DNA from: Rikenella sp031551865
GTDB taxonomy: Bacteria > Bacteroidota > Bacteroidia > Bacteroidales > Rikenellaceae
NCBI GenBank assembly: GCA_031551865.1
Contig: JAVBMY010000002.1
Span: 1-64,000, forward strand
Length of the DNA: 64,000 nt
Direction: 5' to 3'
The notes under the pieces were generated by a model, which saw nothing but the letters and a program-made list of their open reading frames with translations, was not told the origin of the DNA and did not search any database. A program made the position numbers and the translations under genes. Positions 17,586 to 25,806 of the stretch are shown in pieces (the first letter of the stretch is position 1; every line of letters begins with the position of its first letter).

Positions 17586-19748
17586 ATGAAACGTGGTTTT
17601 ACATTATTGTCAGCAAGCCTGCTCGGGTTATTCGTTTCGTGCGGCAAGGCGCCGCAGGGCCCGCAGCACGCCGTATGGAACAAACAGGCCGAAGGGGTGT
17701 GGATCGCCTCGGTCGGCGCACCAGAAAAGATGAATCTGCTGAGCGAACTCGGGCTCACCCCACGCCTCGAAACTATCGACGCCATGGGAGAGGCGGCCTT
17801 CCCGCTCGACGAAACGGAGATCCGTTTCGAATTGCGCGACGGCAAAACCTACATCCGCTTTCCCCTCGAACGCGACGAGCAGATCTTCGGCCTCGGCCTC
17901 CATTTCAAAACCGTCCAGCAACGCGGCCGGATCATGCAGTTGCACATGGACCACTACGGCGGAACCGACAACGGCCGCACCCATGCTCCGGTACCCTTCT
18001 TCGTATCGAGCCGCGGATACGGCGCGCTGATCAACACGGCGCGCTACCTCGACGTGTGGGTGGGCACGGGCGTACGTCAGGACAGCGGAAATCCTCCCGA
18101 AGTCCGTGACCGTACCACCGACCCGCAATGGAGCGCCAACCCCTATTCCGATAACCTGGAGTTCCTCGTGCCCGCCGAAGGGGTCGAAGTAATTCTCTTT
18201 GCCGGCAAGGATATGCTCGACGTGGTGCGCCGCTTCAACCTCTACAACGGTGGCGGTGTTCTTCCGCCGCGCTGGGGGCTGGGCTTGTGGCACCGTGTGC
18301 CGACGGGTTTCTCGGCGGAACAGGTGACCACAGAGGCCGACGAATTCGCACGCCGCGGATTCCCGCTCGACGTGGTGGGGCTGGAACCCGGGTGGATGTC
18401 CAACGCCTACCCGTGTTCGTATGAATGGGACACGGTGCGTTTTCCCGATCCTGCGGCATTTGTGCGCGCCATGGGTGAACGGGGCATAAGAACCAACCTC
18501 TGGATCAATCCCTACATCTATCCCGGTGGTGTGCTGGCTCCGCAGATCGGGCCCTATACCGGATCGCACACCGTGTGGTGCGGCCTGGTGCCCGACTATA
18601 CGATGCCCGAAGCCCGCCGGATCATTACCGGCCATTTCGAAAAATACCAGCTGGACATCGGCGTAAGCGGTTTCAAGATGGACGAGAACGACGGCTACGA
18701 CGAATGGCTGTGGCCCGATGTGGCCACTTTCCCGTCGGGAACCCCGGCCGGGGTAATGCGCTCACTCTACGGTTCGCTCATGCAGCAGGCCACTTATGAA
18801 ATGTTCCGGAAGCGCGACCAACGCACCTACGGACTGGTGCGGGCGGGAAATGCCGGAGTGTCGTCGTTCCCTTACGTGATCTACAACGACTACTACAACC
18901 ACCGGGATTTCATCACGGCCCTGATCAACAGTTCGTTCATCGGGGTGCTGTGGACGCCCGAAGTGCGCCAGTCGCACACGGCCGAAGAGTGGGTGCGCCG
19001 CTGGCAGACGGTCTGTTTCTCGCCGCTGGCCATGCTGAACGCCTGGGCAAGCGGGGCCAAACCGTGGTCGTTCCCCGAGGTCGAAAAAGAAGTGGCCTCG
19101 GTCGTACGCCTGCGCACGCAGATCATACCTTACCTCTATACCGCCTTTGCTGACTACGCTTTCTTCGGGACGCCGCCCACCCGGGCCATGGTACTGGAGC
19201 CGGGCTTCGACCATCGCATCGACGAAGTCCGGGGCGCGCTCGACGACACCGAGAACCCCTACCTGCAAGCCGTCAAACGCGAGATCAAGGATCAGTATAT
19301 GGTGGGCGGGAATCTCCTGGTGGCTCCCGTGTTTGCCGGCCAGACCGAGCGCACGGTCGTGCTGCCGCGCGGGAAATGGTATGACTTCTATACCGGCGAA
19401 TTGGCCGGAGGGGGCGAGGTGATCACCGTGCAGGCCAGCCTCGATAAAATACCCGTGTATGTGAAAGACGGGGGTATTGTCCCGATGTGGCCCGCGGAAA
19501 CACCTGCGCCACTGGGGGAAAACGGCAAACCTGTCCTTGAGGTGCGCCACTACGGGCAGGCGCCCGGGACATTCGACCTGTACGACGACGACGGCACCAC
19601 GTTCGCTTACCAACGGGGCGAATTCATCCGGATCGCACTGAGTGTGGCGGTGGCTCCGGACGGCAGCAAGAGCGGGCGGGCCATTGTTCCCGATGGGGCG
19701 AAAGTGTGGTCGTTCGGCGGATACGAGTTCCGGTTTATGACGAAATAA
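17586..19748 (+). CDS. GH31 family alpha-glycosidase lipoprotein
   Basis: The 720-residue protein carries a lipoprotein signal (LLGLFVSCGK), an N-terminal beta domain, and a GH31 barrel. The nucleophile motif is FKMDENDGYDEW (Asp near residue 365), and the region GLVRAGNAGVSSFPYVIYND aligns with the place where the acid/base aspartate normally sits in a W-G-D type motif. GH31 enzymes include alpha-glucosidases, alpha-xylosidases and sulfoquinovosidases; the subgroup is not clear because both motifs are atypical. It lies next to GH20, suggesting a shared role in trimming complex glycans at the cell surface. Confidence 0.9.
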   Translation: MKRGFTLLSASLLGLFVSCGKAPQGPQHAVWNKQAEGVWIASVGAPEKMNLLSELGLTPRLETIDAMGEAAFPLDETEIRFELRDGKTYIRFPLERDEQIFGLGLHFKTVQQRGRIMQLHMDHYGGTDNGRTHAPVPFFVSSRGYGALINTARYLDVWVGTGVRQDSGNPPEVRDRTTDPQWSANPYSDNLEFLVPAEGVEVILFAGKDMLDVVRRFNLYNGGGVLPPRWGLGLWHRVPTGFSAEQVTTEADEFARRGFPLDVVGLEPGWMSNAYPCSYEWDTVRFPDPAAFVRAMGERGIRTNLWINPYIYPGGVLAPQIGPYTGSHTVWCGLVPDYTMPEARRIITGHFEKYQLDIGVSGFKMDENDGYDEWLWPDVATFPSGTPAGVMRSLYGSLMQQATYEMFRKRDQRTYGLVRAGNAGVSSFPYVIYNDYYNHRDFITALINSSFIGVLWTPEVRQSHTAEEWVRRWQTVCFSPLAMLNAWASGAKPWSFPEVEKEVASVVRLRTQIIPYLYTAFADYAFFGTPPTRAMVLEPGFDHRIDEVRGALDDTENPYLQAVKREIKDQYMVGGNLLVAPVFAGQTERTVVLPRGKWYDFYTGELAGGGEVITVQASLDKIPVYVKDGGIVPMWPAETPAPLGENGKPVLEVRHYGQAPGTFDLYDDDGTTFAYQRGEFIRIALSVAVAPDGSKSGRAIVPDGAKVWSFGGYEFRFMTK

Positions 19749-19781
19749 ACGGCCGCTACAGGTTTCTGTCGCTACACATAA

Positions 19782-19880
19782 ATGCTTATCCGTACCCCTT
19801 CGGTGCAGCCTGGCGCCGGCGGAGGGTGTACACCAGCCGCAGGCGGGGGCAGTGGACTGCGGGCATTGCTTTAGCGGCCC
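19782..19880. repeat. R3 element, partial
   Basis: ATGCTTATCCGTACCCCTTC followed by GGCGGAGGGTGTACAC and GGCGGGGGCAGTGGACTGCGGG: a shortened R3 copy with one recognisable end. It lies in the convergent gap between the GH31 and rubrerythrin-like genes. Confidence 0.55.
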
Positions 19881-19942
19881 CATAAATGACTACACTCCAA
19901 GCAAAAAATAAATACAAAGGGGACTATTGTGGATAAGCCTGT

Positions 19943-19976
19943 AAAAAGAGCCCGCTGAAACTTCAGCGGGCTCTTT
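19943..19976 (-). terminator. Bidirectional terminator
   Basis: AAAGAGCCCGCTGAA and CTTCAGCGGGCTCTTT form a 14- to 15-bp stem. On the minus strand it is followed by TTTTT and ends the rubrerythrin-like gene; on the plus strand by TTTCG, and it may also end GH31 transcripts. Confidence 0.85.
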
Positions 19977-20026
19977 CGTTTTCCGGTGCTGTCGGATTTG
20001 GAGGGGCAACGGCGGCCGGGAAATGG

Positions 20027-20473
20027 TTACTTGAATTTCGATATCTCGGCGATGGTGTCCTGTTCGTGGTTGCGCTTGCACTTGATGACCTCTTCGAACT
20101 TCACGGCCACGTGGATGAAACCTTCGTCTTTGGCCGCTTGGGCCCATTCGGGGTATTTCTCGTCGAAATTCTCGTGTTCGAGTTCGGCGGCCAGGCGCAG
20201 GTTTTCGAGGGCGGTTTCGCTGCCTTGGGCCGAATAGGTACCGGTCACCTCGGCATCGCCGCCTTCGAACAGTTCGAAGAAGGTGGTGGCATGCCCGTAG
20301 CTGCACTCGGCCAGTTTCTCGAAGAATTTGGCGACACCCTTTTCTTTCTGTTTCTTAGCGGCCTCGGCAAAAAGGTAGTAGCGGGCGCAGGTTTGCGATT
20401 CGTTGACGAAAGCGGCTACGATGTTGCGCTCGGTTTGCGTGCCGCGGATCGAAGGAGTGGTAGAGGTTTTCAT
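20027..20473 (-). CDS. Rubrerythrin-like ferritin-fold protein
   Basis: The 148-residue protein is a four-helix bundle of the rubrerythrin/ferritin type: TERNIVAAFVNESQTCARYYLFA in helix 1, FFEKLAECSYGHATTFFELF in helix 2, AAELEHENFDEKYPEWAQAA, and FEEVIKCKRNHEQ near the end. Conserved Glu and His could hold a diiron centre that reduces peroxide in anaerobes. The rubredoxin C-terminal domain of classical rubrerythrin is absent, so electrons must come from a separate donor. Length is that of the short, rubredoxin-less class. Confidence 0.88.
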   Translation of the reverse strand: MKTSTTPSIRGTQTERNIVAAFVNESQTCARYYLFAEAAKKQKEKGVAKFFEKLAECSYGHATTFFELFEGGDAEVTGTYSAQGSETALENLRLAAELEHENFDEKYPEWAQAAKDEGFIHVAVKFEEVIKCKRNHEQDTIAEISKFK

Positions 20474-20563
20474 GGTAGTATGGGTTTTTATTGATTATTT
20501 TCTGAACCGATAAAGGCAAAGAGTGTGCCATACTAAAAAATGGGGGCGGGACAAAAGTGGCGG

Positions 20564-20594
20564 TTGTAAAAACCGAAATATGTGCGTACATTTG
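20564..20594 (+). promoter_or_regulatory. Promoter of tRNA-Pro
   Basis: TTG at 20564-20566, a 20-nt spacer, then TACATTTG at 20587-20594: a full Bacteroidota promoter. Transcription should begin near 20600, right before the tRNA. Confidence 0.8.
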
Positions 20595-20608
20595 CGGGTC
20601 GGAAAATC

Positions 20609-20681
20609 CGGGGTGTAGCACAGTTGGCAGCGCGCCACGTTCGGGACGTGGAGGTCGGAAGTTCGAGTCTTCTCACCCCGA
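20609..20681 (+). tRNA. tRNA-Pro (CGG)
   Basis: Cloverleaf with acceptor CGGGGTG/CACCCCG, D arm GCAC...GCGC, anticodon arm CCACG/CGTGG around loop TTCGGGA (anticodon CGG), and T loop TTCGAGT. It reads CCG proline codons. The 3' CCA is not encoded. Its own promoter is directly upstream and its terminator directly downstream. Confidence 0.93.
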
Positions 20682-20696
20682 CAAACAAAATTCCGG

Positions 20697-20724
20697 AAAA
20701 AGCACGCGTTAAGCGTGCTTTTTT
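20697..20724 (+). terminator. Terminator of tRNA-Pro
   Basis: AGCACGC (20701-20707) and GCGTGCT (20713-20719) with TTTTTT. It is nested in a larger imperfect palindrome reaching to about 20815: TTTATTTGCCGGA pairs with TCCGGCAAATAAA, and AAATTCCGGAAAA with TTTTCCGGAATTT, with GCAAACGAAGTTTGC at the centre. The gap 20682-21098 holds only this structure and an R2 copy. Confidence 0.85.
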
Positions 20725-20877
20725 ATTTGCCGGACGGGAACGCCGCAAACGAAGTTTGCAAGGCGGGGACATCCGGCAAATAAAAAAGAGGTACCAAGTG
20801 TTTTCCGGAATTTTATTTAGTCACGCCCGTGCAGCGGCAGAAGAAGGCCGCCGGAAGCGGCGGCACTCTCCCTTGCT

Positions 20878-20963
20878 ATGTCATCCCGAGCGCAGCCTAG
20901 GCGTCAGAGACGCTTCTCTTTTTTATTTTTTGAAAAGCTCCCCCGGTTTCGCTCGGGATGACA
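20878..20963. repeat. R2 palindrome, divergent
   Basis: ATGTCATCCCGAGCGCAGCC at the left and GTTTCGCTCGGGATGACA at the right; the left inner arm is interrupted by GCGTCAGAGACGC, itself a small palindrome. A further half copy (GCTCGGGATGACAC) follows near 20996-21010. Confidence 0.75.
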
Positions 20964-21098
20964 AGTAAGAAAAGTCACCGGGCTGCGCGGACGTACCGCT
21001 CGGGATGACACAATCAGAAGCTTTTTCGGTTTGCGGCGGGAATTTCCGGATTGTATTCGTATTTTTGCTACCCTGACAACTATTATCCCATGCTTATC

Positions 21099-23795
21099 AT
21101 GAAAAGAACGATTACACTTGCCCTCCTGTTTGCCGTCGGGAGCCTCCTGACTTCGCAGGCCCAGACCGAAATCACCAATGCCTTCGACGACCTGAAACGA
21201 CAGGGTACCGTGAGCGAAGAAAATTCCGTCATGCGGCAGACCGCCCCGGCCGAGGCGCTCGGAGCCCTGTTGGCCGAAAATCCTGCCGCCGGGTTCTTCT
21301 GCTTTACCGAAGACCGGCTTCACGACATCCGGTTAAAAGATGCCATTCCCGCCCGCTGGACCGAACGCCCCGCCGCTTCGCGGACACAGTTCGCAAGTAA
21401 TTGCGCCCCCGGCGAATACTACGTCTGGCAGATCGGCGTCTATGCCCCCTACAAAGCGTTGGACAAACTGGCCGTCACCTTCTCCGACCTGAGGAACGAG
21501 CGTGGTGCGAAAATTCCCGCTTCGGCCCTGACCTGCTTTAACCTCGGCGGAACAGACGAGTACGGCCGCCCCTTCAGCAAGCAGGTCGACGTTCCGCAAG
21601 GCGGCGTGCAGGCCCTGTGGATCGGTACCGACGTGCCCGCCACTGCCACCGGCACTTACAAAGGCACCGTGACCGTACGGGCCGACGGTACGCCCGCCGT
21701 GACGATCAACGTCGAGTTGACCGTGCAGGGCGCTGTGATCGCCAACCACGGCGACAACGAAGGATGGCGCAAGAGCCGCCTCCGCTGGCTCAACGCCACC
21801 GTGGGCGAAAACACCGAACCCACCGCTCCTTATACCCCTGTCGAGTTCCGCAACAATACCGTCTCGTGGTTGGGAGGCGCGCTGAAGATCGACGCCACCG
21901 GCCTGCCCGCCGCGATCACTACCTTCTACGACCAAAGCAACCGGATCGACCGGAATATCGACAATCAGGTGCTGGCCGCGCCCATGCAATTCGTCATCGA
22001 AACCAGCGAAGGCATACGCGAAACGCTGAAACCCGGCTCGGTGCAGATCACTTCGCACACGCATGCCGCAGTGGCCTGGAAAGTGGTCAATAAAAGCCGC
22101 AACTTCGAACTTACCGTCACCGCTTCGATGGGCTTCGACGGGCTGGCCGAATACGCCATTGCCGTGAAACCCTTGCGCGAGGTTGCCGTGACAGACATCC
22201 GCCTCGAAGTGCCTTACACCGCCTATGCCGCCACCTACATGATGGGGCTCGGCCACAGGGGCGGCTACCGTCCCGACTCGCTTATCACGTGGAACTGGGA
22301 TGTCAGGAAACACCAGGACAAGATATGGATGGGCAACATCAATGCCGGGCTCAACTTTTGCTTCAAAGACGAAAACTACGTCCGCCCGCTGGTGAACATC
22401 TACTACAACCTCGGTAAACTGAACCTGCCCGTGTCGTGGGGCAACCAGAACAAGGGTGGCGTAAATATAGGTAAGACAGAAAACGGTCGGGTGCTGATGA
22501 GCGCCTACAGCGGCGAACGCTCGCTCGCTAAAGGCCAGTCGCTGCACTACAACTTCTCGATGCTGGTGACCCCCGTCAAGCCAATCAATCTCGAATTACA
22601 GGCCACCGCCCGCTTCTACCATTCGAACAGCGACCTGAGCAGCGCCTATATTCCTGCGGCACAGGAAGCGGGAGCCAATATGATCAACGTCCACCACAAG
22701 AAGGACATTTACCCCTTCATCAACTATCCCTATGCCGACGAATCTTCGGCCGACCTCAAGGCGTTCATCGACGAGGCCCACGCCAAAGACCTGAAAGTGC
22801 GCGCCTACTACACCACGCGCGAGGTAACTGTGAAACTGCCCGAACTCTGGGCTCTGCGCAGCCTCGGCAGCGAAGTGATCCACGACGGGGCGGGCAAGGA
22901 CGCCCGGACGCTGATTCATGGCAACGGCCCTCACGAATGGCTCAGCAAGAACCTCGTAGACCACTTCATCCCGGCGTGGTACAACGCCTTCAAAGAGGGC
23001 AAGTATGCCGGCGACATGGACCTGTCGGTAATCACGACTCCCGACTCGCGTTGGAACAACTACTTCCTGGCCGGCCTCGACTGGATGGTGCGCAACATCG
23101 GCCTCGACGGCATCTACATCGACGACAGCGCCCTCGACCACCAGACCCTGCAACGCGCCCGCCGCGTGCTCGATGCCGACGGCCGGCAACGGCTCATAGA
23201 CATTCACTCGTGGAACCACATGAACGAGTGGGCGGGCTATGCCAACTCGCTGCACCTCTACCTCGAACTGCTGCCCTATGTCGATAAGACGTGGATCGGT
23301 GAGGGCTTCGACGAGTTCAATACGCCTGATTTCTGGCTGGTCGAGATGTCGGGCATCCCCTTTGGACTGATGAGCGAAACGCTCGAAGCGCGTAATATGT
23401 TCCGCGGCATGGTATTCGGCATGCTGCCTCGCCTGCCGTGGAGCGGTAACCCCGTGCCGCTGTGGCAGCTGTGGGATGATTTCGGCATGAAAGACGCCGA
23501 AATGCGCGGATACTGGGATCCCCGCTGCCCCGTCCGCACCGGCAACGACAACCTCCCGGCCACGGTATATATCAACGGCGACAAAGCCCTGGTGGCCATC
23601 GCCAACTGGACGGACATGCCCCAGAAGGCTAAGATCACCATCGACGAAGAGCTACTGGGCTTCAAACCCTCTAAGGCTTCGCTGCCCGAAGTGCGCAATA
23701 TGCAGTGGGGCTCGCAGCTCCCCTTCCGCTACCTGCTGGCCCGCCCCGTCGACGTGATGGGCCGCAACGGGATGCTGATTTTGCTGGAAAAATAA
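21099..23795 (+). CDS. Secreted TIM-barrel glycosidase-like protein (DUF6067 type)
   Basis: The 898-residue protein has a signal peptide (MKRTITLALLFAVGSLLTSQ), an N-terminal beta-sandwich half (to about 500) and a C-terminal TIM-barrel half with NMINVHHKKDIYPFINYPY, DLKVRAYYTTRE, GLDGIYIDDSALDHQTLQRA and IDIHSWNHMNEWAGY. This layout matches proteins annotated as DUF6067 or 'glycoside hydrolase domain' in Bacteroidota; the acidic pair in GIYIDDSA is the likely active site. The substrate is unknown. The start at 21099 places the signal peptide first; TATTTTTG at 21060-21067 could be its promoter. Confidence 0.82.
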   Translation: MKRTITLALLFAVGSLLTSQAQTEITNAFDDLKRQGTVSEENSVMRQTAPAEALGALLAENPAAGFFCFTEDRLHDIRLKDAIPARWTERPAASRTQFASNCAPGEYYVWQIGVYAPYKALDKLAVTFSDLRNERGAKIPASALTCFNLGGTDEYGRPFSKQVDVPQGGVQALWIGTDVPATATGTYKGTVTVRADGTPAVTINVELTVQGAVIANHGDNEGWRKSRLRWLNATVGENTEPTAPYTPVEFRNNTVSWLGGALKIDATGLPAAITTFYDQSNRIDRNIDNQVLAAPMQFVIETSEGIRETLKPGSVQITSHTHAAVAWKVVNKSRNFELTVTASMGFDGLAEYAIAVKPLREVAVTDIRLEVPYTAYAATYMMGLGHRGGYRPDSLITWNWDVRKHQDKIWMGNINAGLNFCFKDENYVRPLVNIYYNLGKLNLPVSWGNQNKGGVNIGKTENGRVLMSAYSGERSLAKGQSLHYNFSMLVTPVKPINLELQATARFYHSNSDLSSAYIPAAQEAGANMINVHHKKDIYPFINYPYADESSADLKAFIDEAHAKDLKVRAYYTTREVTVKLPELWALRSLGSEVIHDGAGKDARTLIHGNGPHEWLSKNLVDHFIPAWYNAFKEGKYAGDMDLSVITTPDSRWNNYFLAGLDWMVRNIGLDGIYIDDSALDHQTLQRARRVLDADGRQRLIDIHSWNHMNEWAGYANSLHLYLELLPYVDKTWIGEGFDEFNTPDFWLVEMSGIPFGLMSETLEARNMFRGMVFGMLPRLPWSGNPVPLWQLWDDFGMKDAEMRGYWDPRCPVRTGNDNLPATVYINGDKALVAIANWTDMPQKAKITIDEELLGFKPSKASLPEVRNMQWGSQLPFRYLLARPVDVMGRNGMLILLEK

Positions 23796-23842
23796 TGAGA
23801 CCCGTGTAGTCGCCAACTTTCCGGCAAACGAAATTTGCCGGT

Positions 23843-23886
23843 AACGCAAAAGACACGCTACCTAGCGTGTCTTTTGCGTTTTTTTA
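23843..23886 (+). terminator. Terminator of the DUF6067-like gene
   Basis: A perfect 18-bp stem (23843-23860 with 23863-23880) with a 2-nt spacer and six T. The small hairpin CCGGCAAA/TTTGCCGG (23821-23841) precedes it. The terminator overlaps the last codons of the convergent small membrane-protein gene. Confidence 0.9.
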
Positions 23887-24247
23887 TAAAGGGTTCTAAT
23901 TGCCTGCTTTTTCCCACATAGTGATGAACCGCCAGATATACGGGAATAAAGTAGAGCCATATCCAAAGCAGAAACACCCAAAATAGTTGCAAATTATCCG
24001 CTATACTTTCCGCAGATTCATAAACCATGCCTATCCCGGCCCACAGGCTTCCGGCCAGCACGACTATAAACGAAATGATTGTTACCGGGTGGTAATACTT
24101 GCGATGGGCATCTATGAAAGCCAGATATAAGTATGCGGGGATAGTGGCCGGGAACATGAGAAGCAAGTACAGGAATTTACTGACCGCATAATCGATCGGG
24201 GGTGTATCCGAAGTTTTTGCATAATATCCGGCCACAAGGAAGAACAC
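23858..24247 (-). CDS. Small polytopic membrane protein
   Basis: Not recognised. The 129-residue frame (GTG start at 24247) predicts about three to four membrane segments (VFFLVAGYY, FLYLLLMFPATIPAYLYLAF, VTIISFIVVLAGSLWAGIGM, LFWVFLLWIWLYFIPVYLAV) and ends in a basic tail encoded by a terminator stem. The frame remains open upstream of the GTG to the stop of the preceding gene without an ATG, so the start is uncertain and the 5' end may be damaged. Base composition is lower in GC than the surroundings. It follows the interrupted lipoprotein gene and could be its partner (for example an immunity protein), which is speculative. Confidence 0.5.
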   Translation of the reverse strand: MFFLVAGYYAKTSDTPPIDYAVSKFLYLLLMFPATIPAYLYLAFIDAHRKYYHPVTIISFIVVLAGSLWAGIGMVYESAESIADNLQLFWVFLLWIWLYFIPVYLAVHHYVGKSRQLEPFIKKRKRHAR

Positions 24248-24321
24248 TATGGCCTGGCTGCTACTCCTATTATAGGCGAGCCCCAGAATAGGGCTTTGCA
24301 GTGTTCTGGTTTCATAGAAAT

Positions 24322-25152
24322 TTATTTTACTAAGATGAGACCGCTTTTTATTTCAAAGCTATTTCCATTGCCTCCGGCAAAGCCGCCGATGCCTGTTACC
24401 AATTCGTTCAGCGCCGACCGGCTTCCGGCATTAAAATCGTAGGTGTCCTGCATCCCTACAGGCTCTCCCGAACTGTCAAAAGTGACTGTCGCAGTCCCAT
24501 AGGCATATCTCAGGTCGCCTCCGGCTCCATAGAATGAAACCTGGGTGCTGTAATAGGTGCTTCCGTTGTACGAGAAAGCCGTGCCGTTCATATAACTTTG
24601 GCTCATCGCGCCTCGGGCATAGTTGGCCGCCGCCGCCCATTCCGCATTGTTCAATCTGTAAGTACCTCCCGCTCCGGAACAATAACGGTCAAAATATTTA
24701 TACGAAGTGTTGTAGCCGTTCGCGACAAAATAATAATCCATGGCCAGTTCGGTTAAGATCCCGAACCCGGAACCTCCTCCATTTTCCTGCGGGCCTGCCT
24801 TGGTGAGCAACAGGGTGACGGGTATCTCCAACCCATTTTTATTGCAGTTGTCTATTACGCTGTGCTATTTGTCGAATAATCTCTGGTCGATTTTCAGTTC
24901 TTTAGCGGTCGTTCCACCCAAAGATAGCTGAGTCCCATCAATAATAAGATGTGCCGACATTCTTTTGTCGGCTTCTTTTATGATTTTCCACTCAGCCGGG
25001 GTGAATTCGGCTTTGTTTACGTCGGCTATGTAAAGGAACCCTGCTTCTTCTGAAGAGGATTCTTTGGTGCAACTCTGGAAAAATAATGCACTTGAACACA
25101 GTAGTACTGCGATACAGAGGGTTAGTCCGGTTGGCTTGGAAATTTTTTTCAT
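24322..25152 (-). pseudogene. Lipoprotein gene interrupted by an amber codon
   Basis: Reading from ATG 25152, a lipoprotein signal (LCIAVLLCSSALFFQSC) leads into ADVNKAEFTPAEWKIIKEAD and ELKIDQRLFDK, then TAG at 24865-24867, then without any frame change HSVIDNCNKNGLEIPVTLLL and 158 more residues to 24322. Both parts together give about 276 residues, so this looks like one gene broken by a point mutation. The second part is rich in Gly/Tyr/Asn and ends TATVTFDSSGEPVGMQDTYDF plus LNELVTGIGG, a style I associate with C-terminal regions of Bacteroidota secreted toxins, but no family is certain. Lower GC than neighbours suggests acquisition by transfer. Confidence 0.7.
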
Positions 25153-25314
25153 GATTGTTGTGGATTTTTAGAGCGTTAATGATTTTTTGACGCATATAGA
25201 TGCGTTTCGGATTCAAATATATATCTGGTAATTTCAAACGATCATTGTTAATTTTGTGATAATTCCCTATGGCCAACTTATCGCCAAAGTTTTCCAATAG
25301 TTGATAAGAAGCCG

Positions 25315-25322
25315 TATATTTG
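25315..25322 (+). promoter_or_regulatory. Promoter box of the YhcH-family gene
   Basis: TATATTTG at 25315-25322 with a T-rich -33-like GTTTTCC 20 nt upstream. The ATG follows only 5 nt after the box, so the mRNA is probably leaderless or nearly so. Confidence 0.65.
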
Positions 25323-25327
25323 TTTTC

Positions 25328-25795
25328 ATGATCCTCGATATCCTCAATACCTCGACCATCGCCCGCTACGGGGCGCTCAACCCACTCTTCGCCAGGGCGT
25401 TCGAATTCCTGATCGCCGCCGTGACCAATCCCCCGGCCGACGGCCGCTACGAACTCGACGGCGAGGACCTGTTCGCCCTGGTGGGCGATCACACCCTTAA
25501 ACAGCCGCAGGACGCCGCCCTCGAAGCACACGACCGCTACATCGACATCCAGTACATGCTACGCGGAGCCGAAGGCTTCGGCTGGCGCTCTCGCGGCAGC
25601 TGTAGCGCTCCCCGCGGGGTGATGGATGCCGAGAAGGACATCCTCTTCTTCGACGATGCCCCCGCTACGATCGTTACGGCCCGCGAAGGGGAATTCGTGG
25701 CCTTTTTTCCCGCAGATGCCCACGCCCCCCTGATGGCGGTGCCTTCGGCCCCAACCCCTGCATCGAGAAAAATAATCATCAAAGTCAAAAATTAA
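25328..25795 (+). CDS. YhcH/YjgK/YiaL family protein
   Basis: The 155-residue protein belongs to the YhcH/YjgK/YiaL (DUF386) cupin-like family: FEFLIAAVTNPPADGRYEL, EAHDRYIDIQYMLRGAEGFG, DILFFDD, FVAFFPADAHAPLMA with a metal-binding His. Members are linked to sialic acid and other sugar catabolism, possibly as epimerase/isomerase. It is followed after 11 nt by a sulfatase gene, so both probably act on a sulfated host glycan. ATG 25328 is chosen from the promoter position and family start. Confidence 0.88.
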   Translation: MILDILNTSTIARYGALNPLFARAFEFLIAAVTNPPADGRYELDGEDLFALVGDHTLKQPQDAALEAHDRYIDIQYMLRGAEGFGWRSRGSCSAPRGVMDAEKDILFFDDAPATIVTAREGEFVAFFPADAHAPLMAVPSAPTPASRKIIIKVKN

Positions 25796-25806
25796 GTACA
25801 CGTAAA

